64,000 bases of DNA from Corallococcus soli (GTDB lineage: Bacteria > Myxococcota > Myxococcia > Myxococcales > Myxococcaceae): NCBI RefSeq assembly GCF_014930455.1, contig NZ_JAAIYO010000005.1, forward strand, positions 519,088-583,087, read 5' to 3'. A program made the translations under genes and the position numbers. Positions 46,570-55,219 of this stretch are shown here, piece after piece; within the stretch, counting starts at the first letter, position 1; each line of letters starts with the position of its first letter. Under the pieces are notes generated by a model. It had not been told where the DNA came from. It did not search any database and saw only the letters and a program-made list of their open reading frames with translations.

Positions 46570-47280
46570 TCACTGCAACAGGTTCACGAACGTGCTGCCA
46601 CGCCGGACGCTTCCATCCGGCAACCGCGCCTCGACCTGCCAGAGCACCCGCGTTCCCGGGGGCAGCTCCGCCAGCACCGACGCCGGCACGGTGTACTCCC
46701 GCTGCTCCAGCCGCTCCGCGCGGTGGAACAGCTTCAGGTCCTCCGACGACACCTGCACGCTCCAGAGCGTCGCCTGGGGCACGCCCCTCCAGCGCAGCAC
46801 GAAGCGCTCGCGGGGAAGCGCGGCGGCCTCCGGCACCTCCGACGTGATGGCCTCCGCGGTGCCGCCCCGGATCCGCTCCGGGTCCCCTGCCCGCTGTTGC
46901 TGCCGCAGCACCACCACCGTGCCCGCCAGCACCACCACCATCGCCGCCAGCGCGCCCCACGCGGGGCGGCCCTGCCAGAAGCGCTGGCCCTGCTCGCGCC
47001 GGTCCTTCAGCGACACCACCTTCGCCGGGGCGTCCGCCTGGGACGCCGCCTGCGACATCGCCTTCGCCAGGCGCCAGGCCTGGGCCCACGCGGGATCCGC
47101 CGCGACCCGTTCGATGACCGCCCGGCGCTCCTCCGCCGGCAGCTCCTGCGTCACCGCGCGCCAGACGAGGTCCGCGTCCACCGGCTCCCCGGCCCGCGCG
47201 TCGTCGTCGCGCAGCGCCGTCCGCAGCCGCTCCACTCCCGCGGCGTCGATGGAGTCATCCTCGGGGCGGCGTTCACTCAC
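46570..47280 (-). CDS. membrane anti-sigma-like protein
   Basis: The 236-aa protein starts at GTG 47280, overlapping the sigma gene stop (GTGA). A cytoplasmic helical domain (residues 1-100; VWRAVTQELPAEERRAVIERV, AWRLAKAMSQA) precedes one membrane helix (about 107-125, WGALAAMVVVLAGTVVVL) and a periplasmic beta domain (FVLRWRGVPQATLWSVQVS, TRVLWQVEARLPDGS). No zinc-binding HxxxCxxC is present. Position and topology fit an anti-sigma factor whose periplasmic part could be cut by the CHAT protease. Confidence 0.75.
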   Translation of the reverse strand: MSERRPEDDSIDAAGVERLRTALRDDDARAGEPVDADLVWRAVTQELPAEERRAVIERVAADPAWAQAWRLAKAMSQAASQADAPAKVVSLKDRREQGQRFWQGRPAWGALAAMVVVLAGTVVVLRQQQRAGDPERIRGGTAEAITSEVPEAAALPRERFVLRWRGVPQATLWSVQVSSEDLKLFHRAERLEQREYTVPASVLAELPPGTRVLWQVEARLPDGSVRRGSTFVNLLQ

Positions 47281-47870
47281 GGCGCGATTCCCTTCATGGA
47301 GAGGCAGGCGCGCAGGGCGCTGAGTCCGCGGTAGATGAGGTTTTCGGTGCGCTTGCTCTCCCAGCCCAGCAGCTCCGCGGCCTCGGAGAGGGTGTGTCCC
47401 TGCAGGTGCAACGTCACCGCGAGGCGGCGGTCCTGCACCAGCCCCTGGAGGCAGTCGCGCACGGCCCGGGCAATCTGCGCGGCGCCGGCCGAGCGCTCCG
47501 GGTCCCCCGGCGCCACCGGCTGCGCGGGCGCCAGCTCCAGCTCCTCCAGCGCCACCTCCTTGCGTGCGTTCACCCGGCGCAGCTCGTCGATGAGCGCCGT
47601 GTAGGCCACCCGGTACAGGTACGCGGCCGAGAGGGCCGCGTGTCCCGGGTCCCGCTTGCGCAGCTCCACCACCCGCATCATCGCCACCTGCAGCAGGTCA
47701 TCCCGCCGGTCCGCGAGGGACGGTGGGCAGACGCTGGCCAGGGCCTTCTCCAGGTCGCGCCGCAGCGTTTCGAGTCCGGCGTCCGGCGAGGCACCCGCGG
47801 CGTGGCCGTGTCGCAGCTCCAAGATGCCTCCCTTCGGGAAAGAAAGGGCGTCGATGGTCGTTGAAACCAT
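47277..47870 (-). CDS. ECF-type RNA polymerase sigma factor
   Basis: The 197-aa protein starts at ATG 47870. Region 2: DDLLQVAMMRVVELRKRDP and YLYRVAYTALIDELRRVNAR. Region 4: DCLQGLVQDRRLAVTLHLQG, then HTH (LSEAAELLGWESKRTENLIYRGLSAL). An N-terminal extension of about 45 residues precedes region 2. It is the first large gene of a five-gene operon with anti-sigma-like protein, secreted protein, CHAT protease and kinase. A 32-codon ORF and a hairpin lie just upstream. Confidence 0.88.
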   Translation of the reverse strand: MVSTTIDALSFPKGGILELRHGHAAGASPDAGLETLRRDLEKALASVCPPSLADRRDDLLQVAMMRVVELRKRDPGHAALSAAYLYRVAYTALIDELRRVNARKEVALEELELAPAQPVAPGDPERSAGAAQIARAVRDCLQGLVQDRRLAVTLHLQGHTLSEAAELLGWESKRTENLIYRGLSALRACLSMKGIAP

Positions 47871-47902
47871 CCCGGGCAGCAAGGCGGGAGCAGGCGTTCC
47901 CT

Positions 47903-47926
47903 CCCCCGGAGGCAGTGCTCCGGGGG
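47903..47926 (-). terminator. hairpin between leader ORF and sigma gene (attenuator candidate)
   Basis: CCCCCGGAG (47903-47911) and CTCCGGGGG (47918-47926) form a perfect 9-bp stem with a 6-nt loop (GCAGTG). It lies between the stop of a 32-codon ORF and the sigma factor start. No U-run follows on the minus strand, so it may be an RNA control element rather than a classical terminator. Confidence 0.4.
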
Positions 47927-47938
47927 GACTTCCCGCGC

Positions 47939-48037
47939 CTACGGAAGGTTCGCGTCCCAGGCGATCACCCGCGCGTCGCTGACGGTGGCGAGGGCCGCTG
48001 TGGTGAGGCGGGCGACGGAGCGGAGGCGTCGGGACAT
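47939..48037 (-). CDS. 32-aa small ORF / leader peptide upstream of ECF sigma operon
   Basis: ATG at 48037 to TAG at 47939-47941 encodes 32 residues: MSRRLRSVARLTTAALATVS, then DARVIAWDANLP. An AAGGAG ribosome site lies 8 nt before the ATG, one of the best in the window. The peptide is basic at the N-terminus with a short hydrophobic stretch, perhaps a weak membrane peptide. It is followed by a strong hairpin and then the sigma gene. Either a leader peptide or a small protein of the operon; conservation is the test. Confidence 0.5.
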   Translation of the reverse strand: MSRRLRSVARLTTAALATVSDARVIAWDANLP

Positions 48038-48060
48038 GGGTGCTGCTCCTTGGAAAGGGG

Positions 48061-48131
48061 GGCGCGGTTTCGCGCCTGTCCCTTCCCAACGGAGTGACCC
48101 CTTTTTTCCCCTCACCCCTCCGGGAAAAAAG
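48061..48131. repeat. two inverted repeats in the ECF operon leader
   Basis: GGCGCG-GTTT-CGCGCC (48061-48076) is a perfect stem with a 4-nt loop. CTTTTTTCCC (48101-48110) pairs exactly with GGGAAAAAAG (48122-48131) across 11 nt. Both lie between the GST stop and the 32-codon ORF. The second could be a protein-binding site or a GST terminator, but there is no U-run outside the stem. Confidence 0.5.
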
Positions 48132-48151
48132 CCTCAAGGCCTGCCGCGGGT

Positions 48152-48724
48152 TCAGCGCAGCTTCATGCCCTTGGGACGGGCCAGGAGCCGGTCCACGTAG
48201 GCGTCGAGCTTCGGGCGGTCCGTCTTGCCCCCGAACATGCGCTGGTAGCAGAACATGGAGCCGATCATCACGTCGGCGGCGGTGAACCAGTCGCCGAACA
48301 GGTAGGGCCCGTCACCCAGCTCCCGCTCCATGGCGTCCAGAGTCTCCGGGTAGGACGTCCAGCCGCGCGCCGGCAGCGTCGGGGTCTTCGTCATGTGGTC
48401 GGCCATCGACGGCTCGAGCTGGGACGTCGAGTACACCACCAGTGACAGGTAGCGGCCCCGCTCCGGCGCATCCAGCTTCGGCGCGAGCTTCGCCTGCGGG
48501 TACTTGTCCGCCACGTACAGGCAGATGGCGGCGTTCTCAAACAGGCGGGCAGGTCCGTCCACCAGCGCGGGCAGCTTGCCGGCCGGGTTGATCTTCAGGA
48601 AGTCCGGCGCCTTGTTCTCCTTCTTCTCGAAGTCGATGAGGACCAGCTCGTACTCGGCACCGGCCTCGTCGAGCATCCACTTGGCGATCACCGCGCGGCT
48701 CTGCGGATTGAAATAGAGCTTCAT
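48152..48724 (-). CDS. glutathione S-transferase family protein
   Basis: The 190-aa protein starts at ATG 48724. The N-terminal thioredoxin-like domain (MKLYFNPQSRAVIAKWML, INPAGKLPALVDG, LFENAAICLYVADKYP) has the cis-Pro and the E-N/S pair that hold glutathione. The helical C-terminal domain follows (GPYLFGDWFTAADVMIGSML-like). The role is detoxification or redox repair. It is a stand-alone gene upstream of the ECF operon on the same strand. Confidence 0.9.
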   Translation of the reverse strand: MKLYFNPQSRAVIAKWMLDEAGAEYELVLIDFEKKENKAPDFLKINPAGKLPALVDGPARLFENAAICLYVADKYPQAKLAPKLDAPERGRYLSLVVYSTSQLEPSMADHMTKTPTLPARGWTSYPETLDAMERELGDGPYLFGDWFTAADVMIGSMFCYQRMFGGKTDRPKLDAYVDRLLARPKGMKLR

Positions 48725-48808
48725 TCTGGACCTCGGGAAGGAGGGGACAGCCGGCCTTCACCTAGCAGAACGCCGCGAGGCGCGGAGCCCTCCCCTTCCC
48801 GCTGTCGT

Positions 48809-49066
48809 TCAGGGAACGACCTTCGTCGCGGGCGCCGTCGCTGGCGCCCCCAGCTTCTTGAGCGCCTCCACCGCGCTCGGCATGTTCGGCTCCAGCTCCA
48901 GCGCCTTGCGGTAGTTCACCCGGGCCTGCTCCTTGTCCCCGTGGGCCAGGTACGCCTCGCCCAGGCTGTCGTAGAGGTTCCCGCTCTTCGGGAACACCTC
49001 CACGTTCAGCTTGAAGACTTCAATGGCATCCGTGACCCGTCTCAAGCGGTTGCTGGCATACTCCAC
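48809..49066 (-). pseudogene. C-terminal TPR remnant of a larger protein
   Basis: The reading frame ends with two TPR motifs (RVTDAIEVFKLNVEVFPKSGN, LYDSLGEAYLAHGDKEQARV, NYRKALELEPNMPSAVEAL) and a short Ala/Pro tail. It can be opened at GTG 49066, but the repeats are already under way there and the upstream codons lose homology. The rest of the parent gene, likely a TPR-tailed hydrolase or similar, is missing. It abuts the toxin remnant on the other strand, so this is a junction where genes were lost. Confidence 0.6.
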
Positions 49067-49113
49067 AAGCGGCCGGCCCTGCTCCCATCGTTCGCTGGAG
49101 CGACTGAAGAGAC

Positions 49114-49419
49114 ATGACCATGCGACTCCGCGCCTGCGCCGCGCTCCTGCTCATCCTCACCGCGTGCGCTACGTCGGCACCGAACCCAGGAGAGCGCGTG
49201 CCCCGGAGTCCAAGGATCGCCAACCTGGAGCGGGCGGCGACGCTGCCTTGGAAGGACGAGGGACGCTGCGCTGTCCGTGAAGCTTCCCAACCTTGGCCCG
49301 TGCTAGCGGAGCGCTGCATCGCAGCCCTCGACCACGATCGGGTCCGGTTCAACGACCGGACGGGACGATGTGCCGTTGCCTCGGCGGGCGCGGCGGCCCA
49401 TGGACTGGTGCTGAGATGA
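49114..49419 (+). pseudogene. decayed toxin lipoprotein (DUF6310-like) with internal deletion
   Basis: The ORF starts at ATG 49114 with signal MTMRLRACAALLLILTACATS (lipobox LTAC) and continues ANLERAATLPWKDEGRC, DHDRVRFNDRTGRCAVASAG before a short aberrant end. From memory this N-terminus is that of DUF6310 toxin lipoproteins, which run on for about 150-200 more residues and end MDWC. Here ATGGACTGGTGCTGA (MDWC stop) does follow, at 49400-49414, but in another frame. So an internal deletion removed the nuclease-like C-terminus. The next gene starts directly after it. Confidence 0.65.
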
Positions 49420-50178
49420 CAGCCGAGCGAAAAGTGACCCTCATCGTATACGCCCCTGCGCTCGTGGGCGATGACAGCCGCCCTGTGGCGGTGGTTCATG
49501 GAATGGAGCGTGCGTTCCCTGGCCTGCGCCTGGATTGGAGGGTCGCCGAAGACGGGCGCCCCATCGCATTGCCGCGACGTGACGCGTGGCTCGCGGAAGG
49601 GACCCAGGACGGTGGGTTCCCTCTCGTGTGCAATGGTGACGAGGGCTACCCCGTGATGATTTCCGGTTTGGAGCTACCAGCGGACAGTTCGCCCGGCGGT
49701 CAGGCACAATTCGAGGTCCATGCGCAGCTGCCACCTGACGCAGCAGGAATCGCGGTGGCAGCGGATGTGTTGGAGGCCGTGGCGGAGAGCGCACGCGCAT
49801 CGTGGGGGCACGCGACGCCGTCGAGCGCGGGGGTGGACATCGCGCGTCAGACAAAGAACTGGGCGGCGAATCCGCAGCCTCCGCCCCGAGGGCTGCCATC
49901 GCTGAAGCTCCCGGAGAAGATCCGCTCGCCTGAGATTCCACATCGCCTGGGGTGGCTGAACTACTGGTCGACCGCTGCCGCGCAGGCCATCGGGTTCCCG
50001 GACCCAGCCCGTGACGCCGAGCTTCTTTCACGGACACGGCGCACGGCGCACGGCGATGGGTGGGTGGGTCGTGCAGCTCACCGACGCGCCGCTCGACCTG
50101 GACAACCCCGCCCACCTGGACGCGCTCCTGCGAACCTATGAGCGGTTCCCGGAGATCGGCGGACGTGCAGCGCCTTGA
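49416..50178 (+). pseudogene. frameshifted DUF5953-like protein, likely immunity partner
   Basis: ATG 49416 opens a frame with family-like sequence (VTLIVYAPALVGDDSRPVAV, DAWLAEGTQDGGFPLVCNGD, GLPSLKLPEKIRSPEIPHRL, GWLNYWSTAAAQAIGFPDP). At about 50057-50068 a TGGG unit is present three times and the frame is lost. In the next frame the expected ending continues (GWVVQLTDAPLDLDNP, then LLRTYERFPEIGG) to TGA 50178. Removing one TGGG restores a single ORF of about 253 aa. It follows the decayed lipoprotein toxin, so it was probably its immunity or accessory protein. Confidence 0.72.
50057..50068 (+). repeat. (TGGG)3 tandem repeat at the frameshift
   Basis: Three tandem TGGG units lie exactly where the reading frame of the DUF5953-like gene breaks; two units would keep the frame. 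Slipped-strand mispairing is the simplest cause. Confidence 0.7.
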
Positions 50179-50340
50179 CCCGCTCCAGGGGTCCGGCACA
50201 CCGCTTCGGTTGCAGGAGTGACCATCTCCTGCACGGCCACTGAACCGCTGTCCATCACCAGGCCCGTGGAGTCATCTCGGCGCCAGGCTTGTGCTGGCTT
50301 CCGAATACAGCTCGGCCGGCCTCTTCGTCCGACTCCGCGC

Positions 50341-52305
50341 CTACCGCGCCGACGCGTCCAGTGTCTGGAGGAAGCGCGCCGCGATGGGGACGGCGACGCG
50401 GCCTCCTACGCCGCCGCCCTCCACGAACACCACGAAGCCCATGCCTCCGCGCAAGCCGATGAACCAGGCGTGGGTCTCCGGCGGCAGCGCCGTGCCGAAC
50501 TCCGCGGTCCCCGTCTTGCCCATGAGCCCCTGGAAGCTCGCGGCGGACTTCGCGGAGCCCTCCGTCACCACCGCGCGCATGAGGCTCCGGAGCGCCTCCG
50601 GCGTGCCCGCGCTCAACCGGGCCTCCGGGCCTGCGTCCGCGTCCGCCAGCAGGCGTGGTGCGTGCCAGACGCCGGTGTCCACCGCCGCCGCGACGGTGGC
50701 CATGTGCAGCGGGGTGGCCAGCACACGCCCCTGGCCCATGGAGGCCGCGGCCCGGTCCTCGGCGTCCCCGGGCGCCGGAAAGGAGGCTCCTGGCGAGGGC
50801 AGGCCCACGTCGTAGCGCACCCCGAAGCCGAAGCGCCGGGCCGCGTCCTCCAGCGCGTCGCGGCCCAGCCGCGCGGAGAGCTGGATGAACGCGGTGTTGC
50901 ACGACAGCGCGAACACCTGCCGGAAGGTCGTCTGGCCGAAGGCCTCCGCCTCGAAGTTGCGGAAGCGCCTGCGGCCCGCGATCGCCTCCGGTGGACAGTC
51001 GACCCGGCTGTCGGGCTTGAGCCCATGGGCGAGCAGCGCTTCGGCAGTCACGACCTTGAACGTGGAGCCCGGCGGGTAGCGCCCCGTCAGCGCCCGGTGC
51101 AGCGCCTCCCCCAACGGACGGCTGGCCACCGCCAGCACTTCACCCGTGGCCGAGTCCACCGCGACCAGCGCGGCCGGCCTCATGACGTCCGCGAGCGCCG
51201 CCTCCGCCGCGGCCTGCACGTCCCTTCGCAGCGTGGTGCGCACGGGCGTCCCAGGCGCGCCTTCGAAGCGGTGCAGCACCACGGCCTCTCCGGAGCGGGG
51301 CAGCAGCCGCACCTCTCCCGACGGGCTCCCGGCCAGCGTCCTCTCCTGCGCACGCTCCAGGCCCGACAGGCCCACGACGTCGCCGGCCTGGTAGGGATGG
51401 CCCAGCGCCTTGAGCGCCTCCGCCGTCACCTCCCCCACCCGCCCCAGCGTGTGCGCGGCGAAGCCCTCCGCCGGGGTGAGGCGCGCGGTCTTCTTGCGGA
51501 AGAAGATGCCGGGCACGGGCGCCAGCGCGGGGCGCACCTGCTGGTAGCGCTCCGGGCGCACGTCGATGAACGCGAGGAACTGCTCGGGCTGCGCGTTCGC
51601 GGCCCTCAGCGCGGCCTGGACCCGGAGTGGATCCAGGCCGAGCTGCGACTGGAGCGCGCTGGCCACGGCGGCGCCGTCCCTCACGCGGCCCGGGTACGCC
51701 CCGACGGTGATGACCTCTCCGGGCTCGGTGAGCGGCGCTCCGCTCGCGTCGAGCAGCGCGGCGCGCGGACCCCAGGCTCGCAGGCGCCCGAAGCTGTCTC
51801 CGGCGAGGGCCTCCGGATGGAACACCTCCGGCGTCCAGCGCAGACGCCAGCGCGAGCCCTGGCGCTCGAAGCGCAGCCGGGACTCCACCTCCCAGTCCCC
51901 CAGCCCCCGCAGCGTGTGCACGCCGCGAAAGACGACCACGGCAGTCCCGTCGTCTTGGGCCTCCAGGTCGAGCCCCTCGAAGCGCGAGGCCGCGACGCCC
52001 AGGCCCTGTCTCCACCGCGCGTGCTGCGCGTCGAAGTCCGCGGGCACCTGCACGAGCAACTGCCGCTGGGCCCCCAGGTCATTGCGTGCCCACGCGTCCA
52101 GGTACGCGAGGGCCACGTCCTCCGGTCCACCGGGCGCGCCCTTCTTCACGACGCGCGGTGAACAGGAGGGAAGCAGAAGAAGGAGGCAGAGCCCCACCCA
52201 GGTGATGACCGCCCGTCCGTGCACGCGCCCCGTGTACCGCACCGTGCCTTCCGAGGCGAAAATGCGGCGCGGTCTCCCTGCGCCCCCGGACCGCCGGTCG
52301 CTCAC
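50341..52305 (-). CDS. penicillin-binding transpeptidase with NTF2-like N-terminal domain
   Basis: About 654 aa from GTG 52305; a start at GTG 52224 would put the lipoprotein-like signal (WVGLCLLLLLPSCSP) at the very N-terminus. An NTF2-like domain as in MecA/PBP2a (VALAYLDAWARNDLGAQRQL) and a dimerisation region precede the transpeptidase with SxxK (PPGSTFKVV), SxN (ALSCNTAF) and KTG (MGKTGTAEF). It cross-links peptidoglycan in the periplasm and resembles class B enzymes of low beta-lactam affinity. No cell-division neighbours are present. Confidence 0.9.
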   Translation of the reverse strand: MSDRRSGGAGRPRRIFASEGTVRYTGRVHGRAVITWVGLCLLLLLPSCSPRVVKKGAPGGPEDVALAYLDAWARNDLGAQRQLLVQVPADFDAQHARWRQGLGVAASRFEGLDLEAQDDGTAVVVFRGVHTLRGLGDWEVESRLRFERQGSRWRLRWTPEVFHPEALAGDSFGRLRAWGPRAALLDASGAPLTEPGEVITVGAYPGRVRDGAAVASALQSQLGLDPLRVQAALRAANAQPEQFLAFIDVRPERYQQVRPALAPVPGIFFRKKTARLTPAEGFAAHTLGRVGEVTAEALKALGHPYQAGDVVGLSGLERAQERTLAGSPSGEVRLLPRSGEAVVLHRFEGAPGTPVRTTLRRDVQAAAEAALADVMRPAALVAVDSATGEVLAVASRPLGEALHRALTGRYPPGSTFKVVTAEALLAHGLKPDSRVDCPPEAIAGRRRFRNFEAEAFGQTTFRQVFALSCNTAFIQLSARLGRDALEDAARRFGFGVRYDVGLPSPGASFPAPGDAEDRAAASMGQGRVLATPLHMATVAAAVDTGVWHAPRLLADADAGPEARLSAGTPEALRSLMRAVVTEGSAKSAASFQGLMGKTGTAEFGTALPPETHAWFIGLRGGMGFVVFVEGGGVGGRVAVPIAARFLQTLDASAR

Positions 52306-52384
52306 CGAAGCGAGCGACGCACACCCGGAGCATGGGGCGGATCCGCACGGCGCGGGTCCTGGCGTCCCGTGTCCGCATCCTGGT

Positions 52385-54973
52385 TCAGTGGACGGTCTGC
52401 TCCTGCGTCGCGCTCACGCCATCCCCTGTCACCGTGACCGTCAGCACGCCTGGGGCCGCGGCCTTGAGGTAGATGACCGCTTCGCGCTGCGCGCCCACGA
52501 GGCCCACCGCCGTCACCGCCGCGTCCGAGCAATCCGGTTGCAGGTGGAACGTCGCTCCGCCTTCCGACGCGGTCAGCGCCACCGTCGGATCCACCAGCGA
52601 GGCCAGGTTGCCCGCGACGTCCTGCCCCTGCACCACCAGCGCTTCGGAGCAGGTCCCCACGTCCACCGTCCGTGTCGGCGTGGCGAAGGCCACCTGCCGG
52701 TCGTCGCTCACCGTCGTCACATCCACATCGAAGGCCTTGTTCGGATGCGCGGCCGGGTCGTACCCGTCACCGCTGACCTTGTTTCGGCTGATGAGGTTCG
52801 CACGCCCGTTGTCGAAGATGCCCGCCTGGTAGATCAGGTTCGTCAGCGCCCCATTGCGCACCTCGTTCTCCAGCACCTGGAGGTTCTGGGGGGTCGCGGG
52901 CGCGCTGAAGCCGCCTTCCGCCTGCATCAGGTTGATGCCGACGTCGTTCCCCTCCACCTCGTTGCCCTGGATGAGCACGTCGTGGCACAGCGCCCGCCCG
53001 GCGCCGTAGTACGAGCCCCCCACCACCAGGATGCCGGCGCCGGTGTCTTCGCCGCCCGTGTACGCGTGGCCCGTCACCCTGTTGTCCACCACCCGGCCCG
53101 AGACGCCATAGGAGAGCTGGATGCCGTTGCGCGCGATGTGCGCCACCACCCCGCCTCCCTCCACGACGTTGCCCTCCACCGTCGCCACCACCTTCCCCAC
53201 CACCGCCACGCCGCCCTTCTGGTAGCCCGTCACAAGGTTGCGCCGCAGCTCCACCGTCCTGGAAGGAGCGCCTTCCGCGTCGTTGCGCACCTCGATGGCG
53301 AAGCCCTCCTGGCAGCCGCTCGCGTTGCCCGCCTGGTGCAGGTCCGCCACCACCGTGTCCTCGACCGTGCCGCTCGCGCCCTCCAGGAAGATGCCGCGCA
53401 GCCGGGCCGCGCCCGCGTCACACACGTCCGCCAGGTCGCGCGCCGTCACCGTCACGTTGCGCACGCTCGCCACCGGCCCCCGGTTGCGCAGCACCGCGCC
53501 CTGGAAGTGCTCACCCTCCACCGCGTCCTCCACCGCCGTCAGCGTGTGCGCCGCCCCGTCGAACGTGAAGCCGTCCGGGATGAAGACGGGCCCCTGCGTC
53601 ACGCAGTCCGTGGAGAGCGTCACCTGCCCTGGCGCCAGGGTGAAGGCGCACGCGCCCGCCAGCGCGCCACAGCGCCGGTCCGCCCACTCCACCGTGAAGG
53701 TGTGCCGGGCGCTCGCCCCCGACACGTTCGTCACCGTCATCTCCACCGTGGGCGTCACGTTCGTCGGCACGCAGGACAGCTCCGTCCAGTCCACCGTGCT
53801 CGACGCGCCGTCCCCCACCGCCGTGCCCACCGCGCCCGTGCTCGTCTTCCAGGTGAAGGTCAGCGGCTCGCCCCGAGGGTCCGTCGCCGTCGCGATGAAG
53901 GTCACGCGCTCACCGGCACGGGCGCTCATGGCGGACTGCGACGGGGTCGCGATGACCGGCGGTTCGGTTCGCCGCACGCACAGCTTCGCGACGCTCGCCA
54001 AGGTCGACCCACCGAAGGAATCCTCCACCCTGGCCTCCACCTGGCAGCCGCAATCCGCGGGCTCCTCCGTGGGGGTGAAGGACACGCTGGCCGCGTCGCC
54101 CCCCTCGAAGGTGCCCTGGCAGGTCGCGGTCCAGGAGTACGTCAGCGCATCCCCGTCATCGTCCGTGGCCTTCGCCGCCACCGGGATGGACACCCCCACC
54201 CCCACCGTCTGGGCGTCCACGGCCGCCTCAAGCACGGGGGCGCGGTTGAACCGGACGTCCTCGGTCGAGGCCACGGCACCTTCATGGCCCAACGCCAAGC
54301 GGAAGGTGAGCGAAGAGGTGTTGCCTCGTGGATCCGTGACGCGCACCCCCAGCGCCACGTCCGTTCCCTCGGAGTTCGCGGGGACCGTCCAGGAGCACGT
54401 GGGCTTCGTGGCGTCCTCGCACTCCAGCGTGTCTTGAGCGGAGTTCCAGGTGTAGCTCAGCGCATCTCCTTCCATCTGGCCCTGCGCCAACGCACGCAGC
54501 TTCACTTGCTGCCCCCGAACCACCCGGGCGGCGGAGGCCACCACCGCGTCGATGCGCGGCGCCACGCTGGCGCCACCCGAAGCAGCCTCCGGCTGGGGCA
54601 CCGCGACCACCAGCACGTCGCCGTAGCGCGCCAGCTCCACCGTCGGCACCGTCACCGAGGCCACCACCGCGCCCGAACCATCCCGGGCGTCCACGCGCAG
54701 GCCCACCTCCTCGCCCGCCGACGACACCGGCTTCACCCTGCCGACCCACAGGCCCGTGTCCGCAGCCAGGGTCGAGGCCCCCGTTCCCCCCGCGACGGTC
54801 GTCGCCGTGGATGTCACCTCCACCACATCCGCCGCGTCCACGGAGCGGGGCAGCGCGACCACCAGCCGCGCGCCGCCGGACAGCGCCACCTCGAAGTCCG
54901 GCTCCTCCTGCACGCAGCCAAACGTGGTCAGCAGCAGGGCTCCCGCCAGATGCACCGCATGGAGTCGTCGCAT
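52385..54973 (-). CDS. large lipoprotein with Ig-like and right-handed beta-helix domains
   Basis: The 862-aa protein starts at ATG 54973; signal LAGALLLTTFGC. The first 450 residues contain Ig/PKD-like repeats (ALSYTWNSAQDTLECED, ALTYSWTATCQGTFEGG, PLTFTWKTSTGAVGT). The next 330 form parallel beta-helix repeats (IFLEGASGTVEDTVVADL, VAVVGKVVATVEGNVVEGGG, NGIQLSYGVSGRVVDNRVTG, VLIQGNEVEGNDVGINLMQ). A C-terminal Ig-like domain ends the protein. Beta-helix proteins bind or cut polysaccharides; no catalytic motif is clear. It is a surface or periplasmic protein. Confidence 0.82.
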   Translation of the reverse strand: MRRLHAVHLAGALLLTTFGCVQEEPDFEVALSGGARLVVALPRSVDAADVVEVTSTATTVAGGTGASTLAADTGLWVGRVKPVSSAGEEVGLRVDARDGSGAVVASVTVPTVELARYGDVLVVAVPQPEAASGGASVAPRIDAVVASAARVVRGQQVKLRALAQGQMEGDALSYTWNSAQDTLECEDATKPTCSWTVPANSEGTDVALGVRVTDPRGNTSSLTFRLALGHEGAVASTEDVRFNRAPVLEAAVDAQTVGVGVSIPVAAKATDDDGDALTYSWTATCQGTFEGGDAASVSFTPTEEPADCGCQVEARVEDSFGGSTLASVAKLCVRRTEPPVIATPSQSAMSARAGERVTFIATATDPRGEPLTFTWKTSTGAVGTAVGDGASSTVDWTELSCVPTNVTPTVEMTVTNVSGASARHTFTVEWADRRCGALAGACAFTLAPGQVTLSTDCVTQGPVFIPDGFTFDGAAHTLTAVEDAVEGEHFQGAVLRNRGPVASVRNVTVTARDLADVCDAGAARLRGIFLEGASGTVEDTVVADLHQAGNASGCQEGFAIEVRNDAEGAPSRTVELRRNLVTGYQKGGVAVVGKVVATVEGNVVEGGGVVAHIARNGIQLSYGVSGRVVDNRVTGHAYTGGEDTGAGILVVGGSYYGAGRALCHDVLIQGNEVEGNDVGINLMQAEGGFSAPATPQNLQVLENEVRNGALTNLIYQAGIFDNGRANLISRNKVSGDGYDPAAHPNKAFDVDVTTVSDDRQVAFATPTRTVDVGTCSEALVVQGQDVAGNLASLVDPTVALTASEGGATFHLQPDCSDAAVTAVGLVGAQREAVIYLKAAAPGVLTVTVTGDGVSATQEQTVH

Positions 54974-55219
54974 GGTCGCACCGTCCTCGGAAGGCTGTTG
55001 GGATGAAGGGGACGATACCGGGTCGCCCCCCCAGGTCCAATTCACCGGGGGCCCCGAGCACCCTTGCGTGGCACGTCGTCCAGTGTGCGCCACTTGTCCG
55101 CGACCTTCGGGTGGGCGCGGTCCATGCCTGCTCGCTCGCTTCCATCCCCTGGTGCGGGGGGGAACCGCTGACGCCATCGCCCCGCCCCCGCGAACGAGCC
55201 CTCCATCCGTCGCGCGACG

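Noticed and set aside
43066..47870. Type III-E CRISPR (Craspase) locus
   Set aside because: There is a TPR-CHAT protease and a sigma factor, but no Cas7-11 effector, no Cas1 and no repeat array in the window.
48101..48131. Terminator for the GST gene
   Set aside because: The T and A runs are inside the stem and no U-run follows the hairpin on either strand, so I list it only as an inverted repeat.
51566..55006. 1146-codon open frame on the plus strand
   Set aside because: It lies antisense to the penicillin-binding protein and the beta-helix lipoprotein, both with clear domains; its sequence is Arg/His-rich without motifs, the usual shadow of GC-rich genes.
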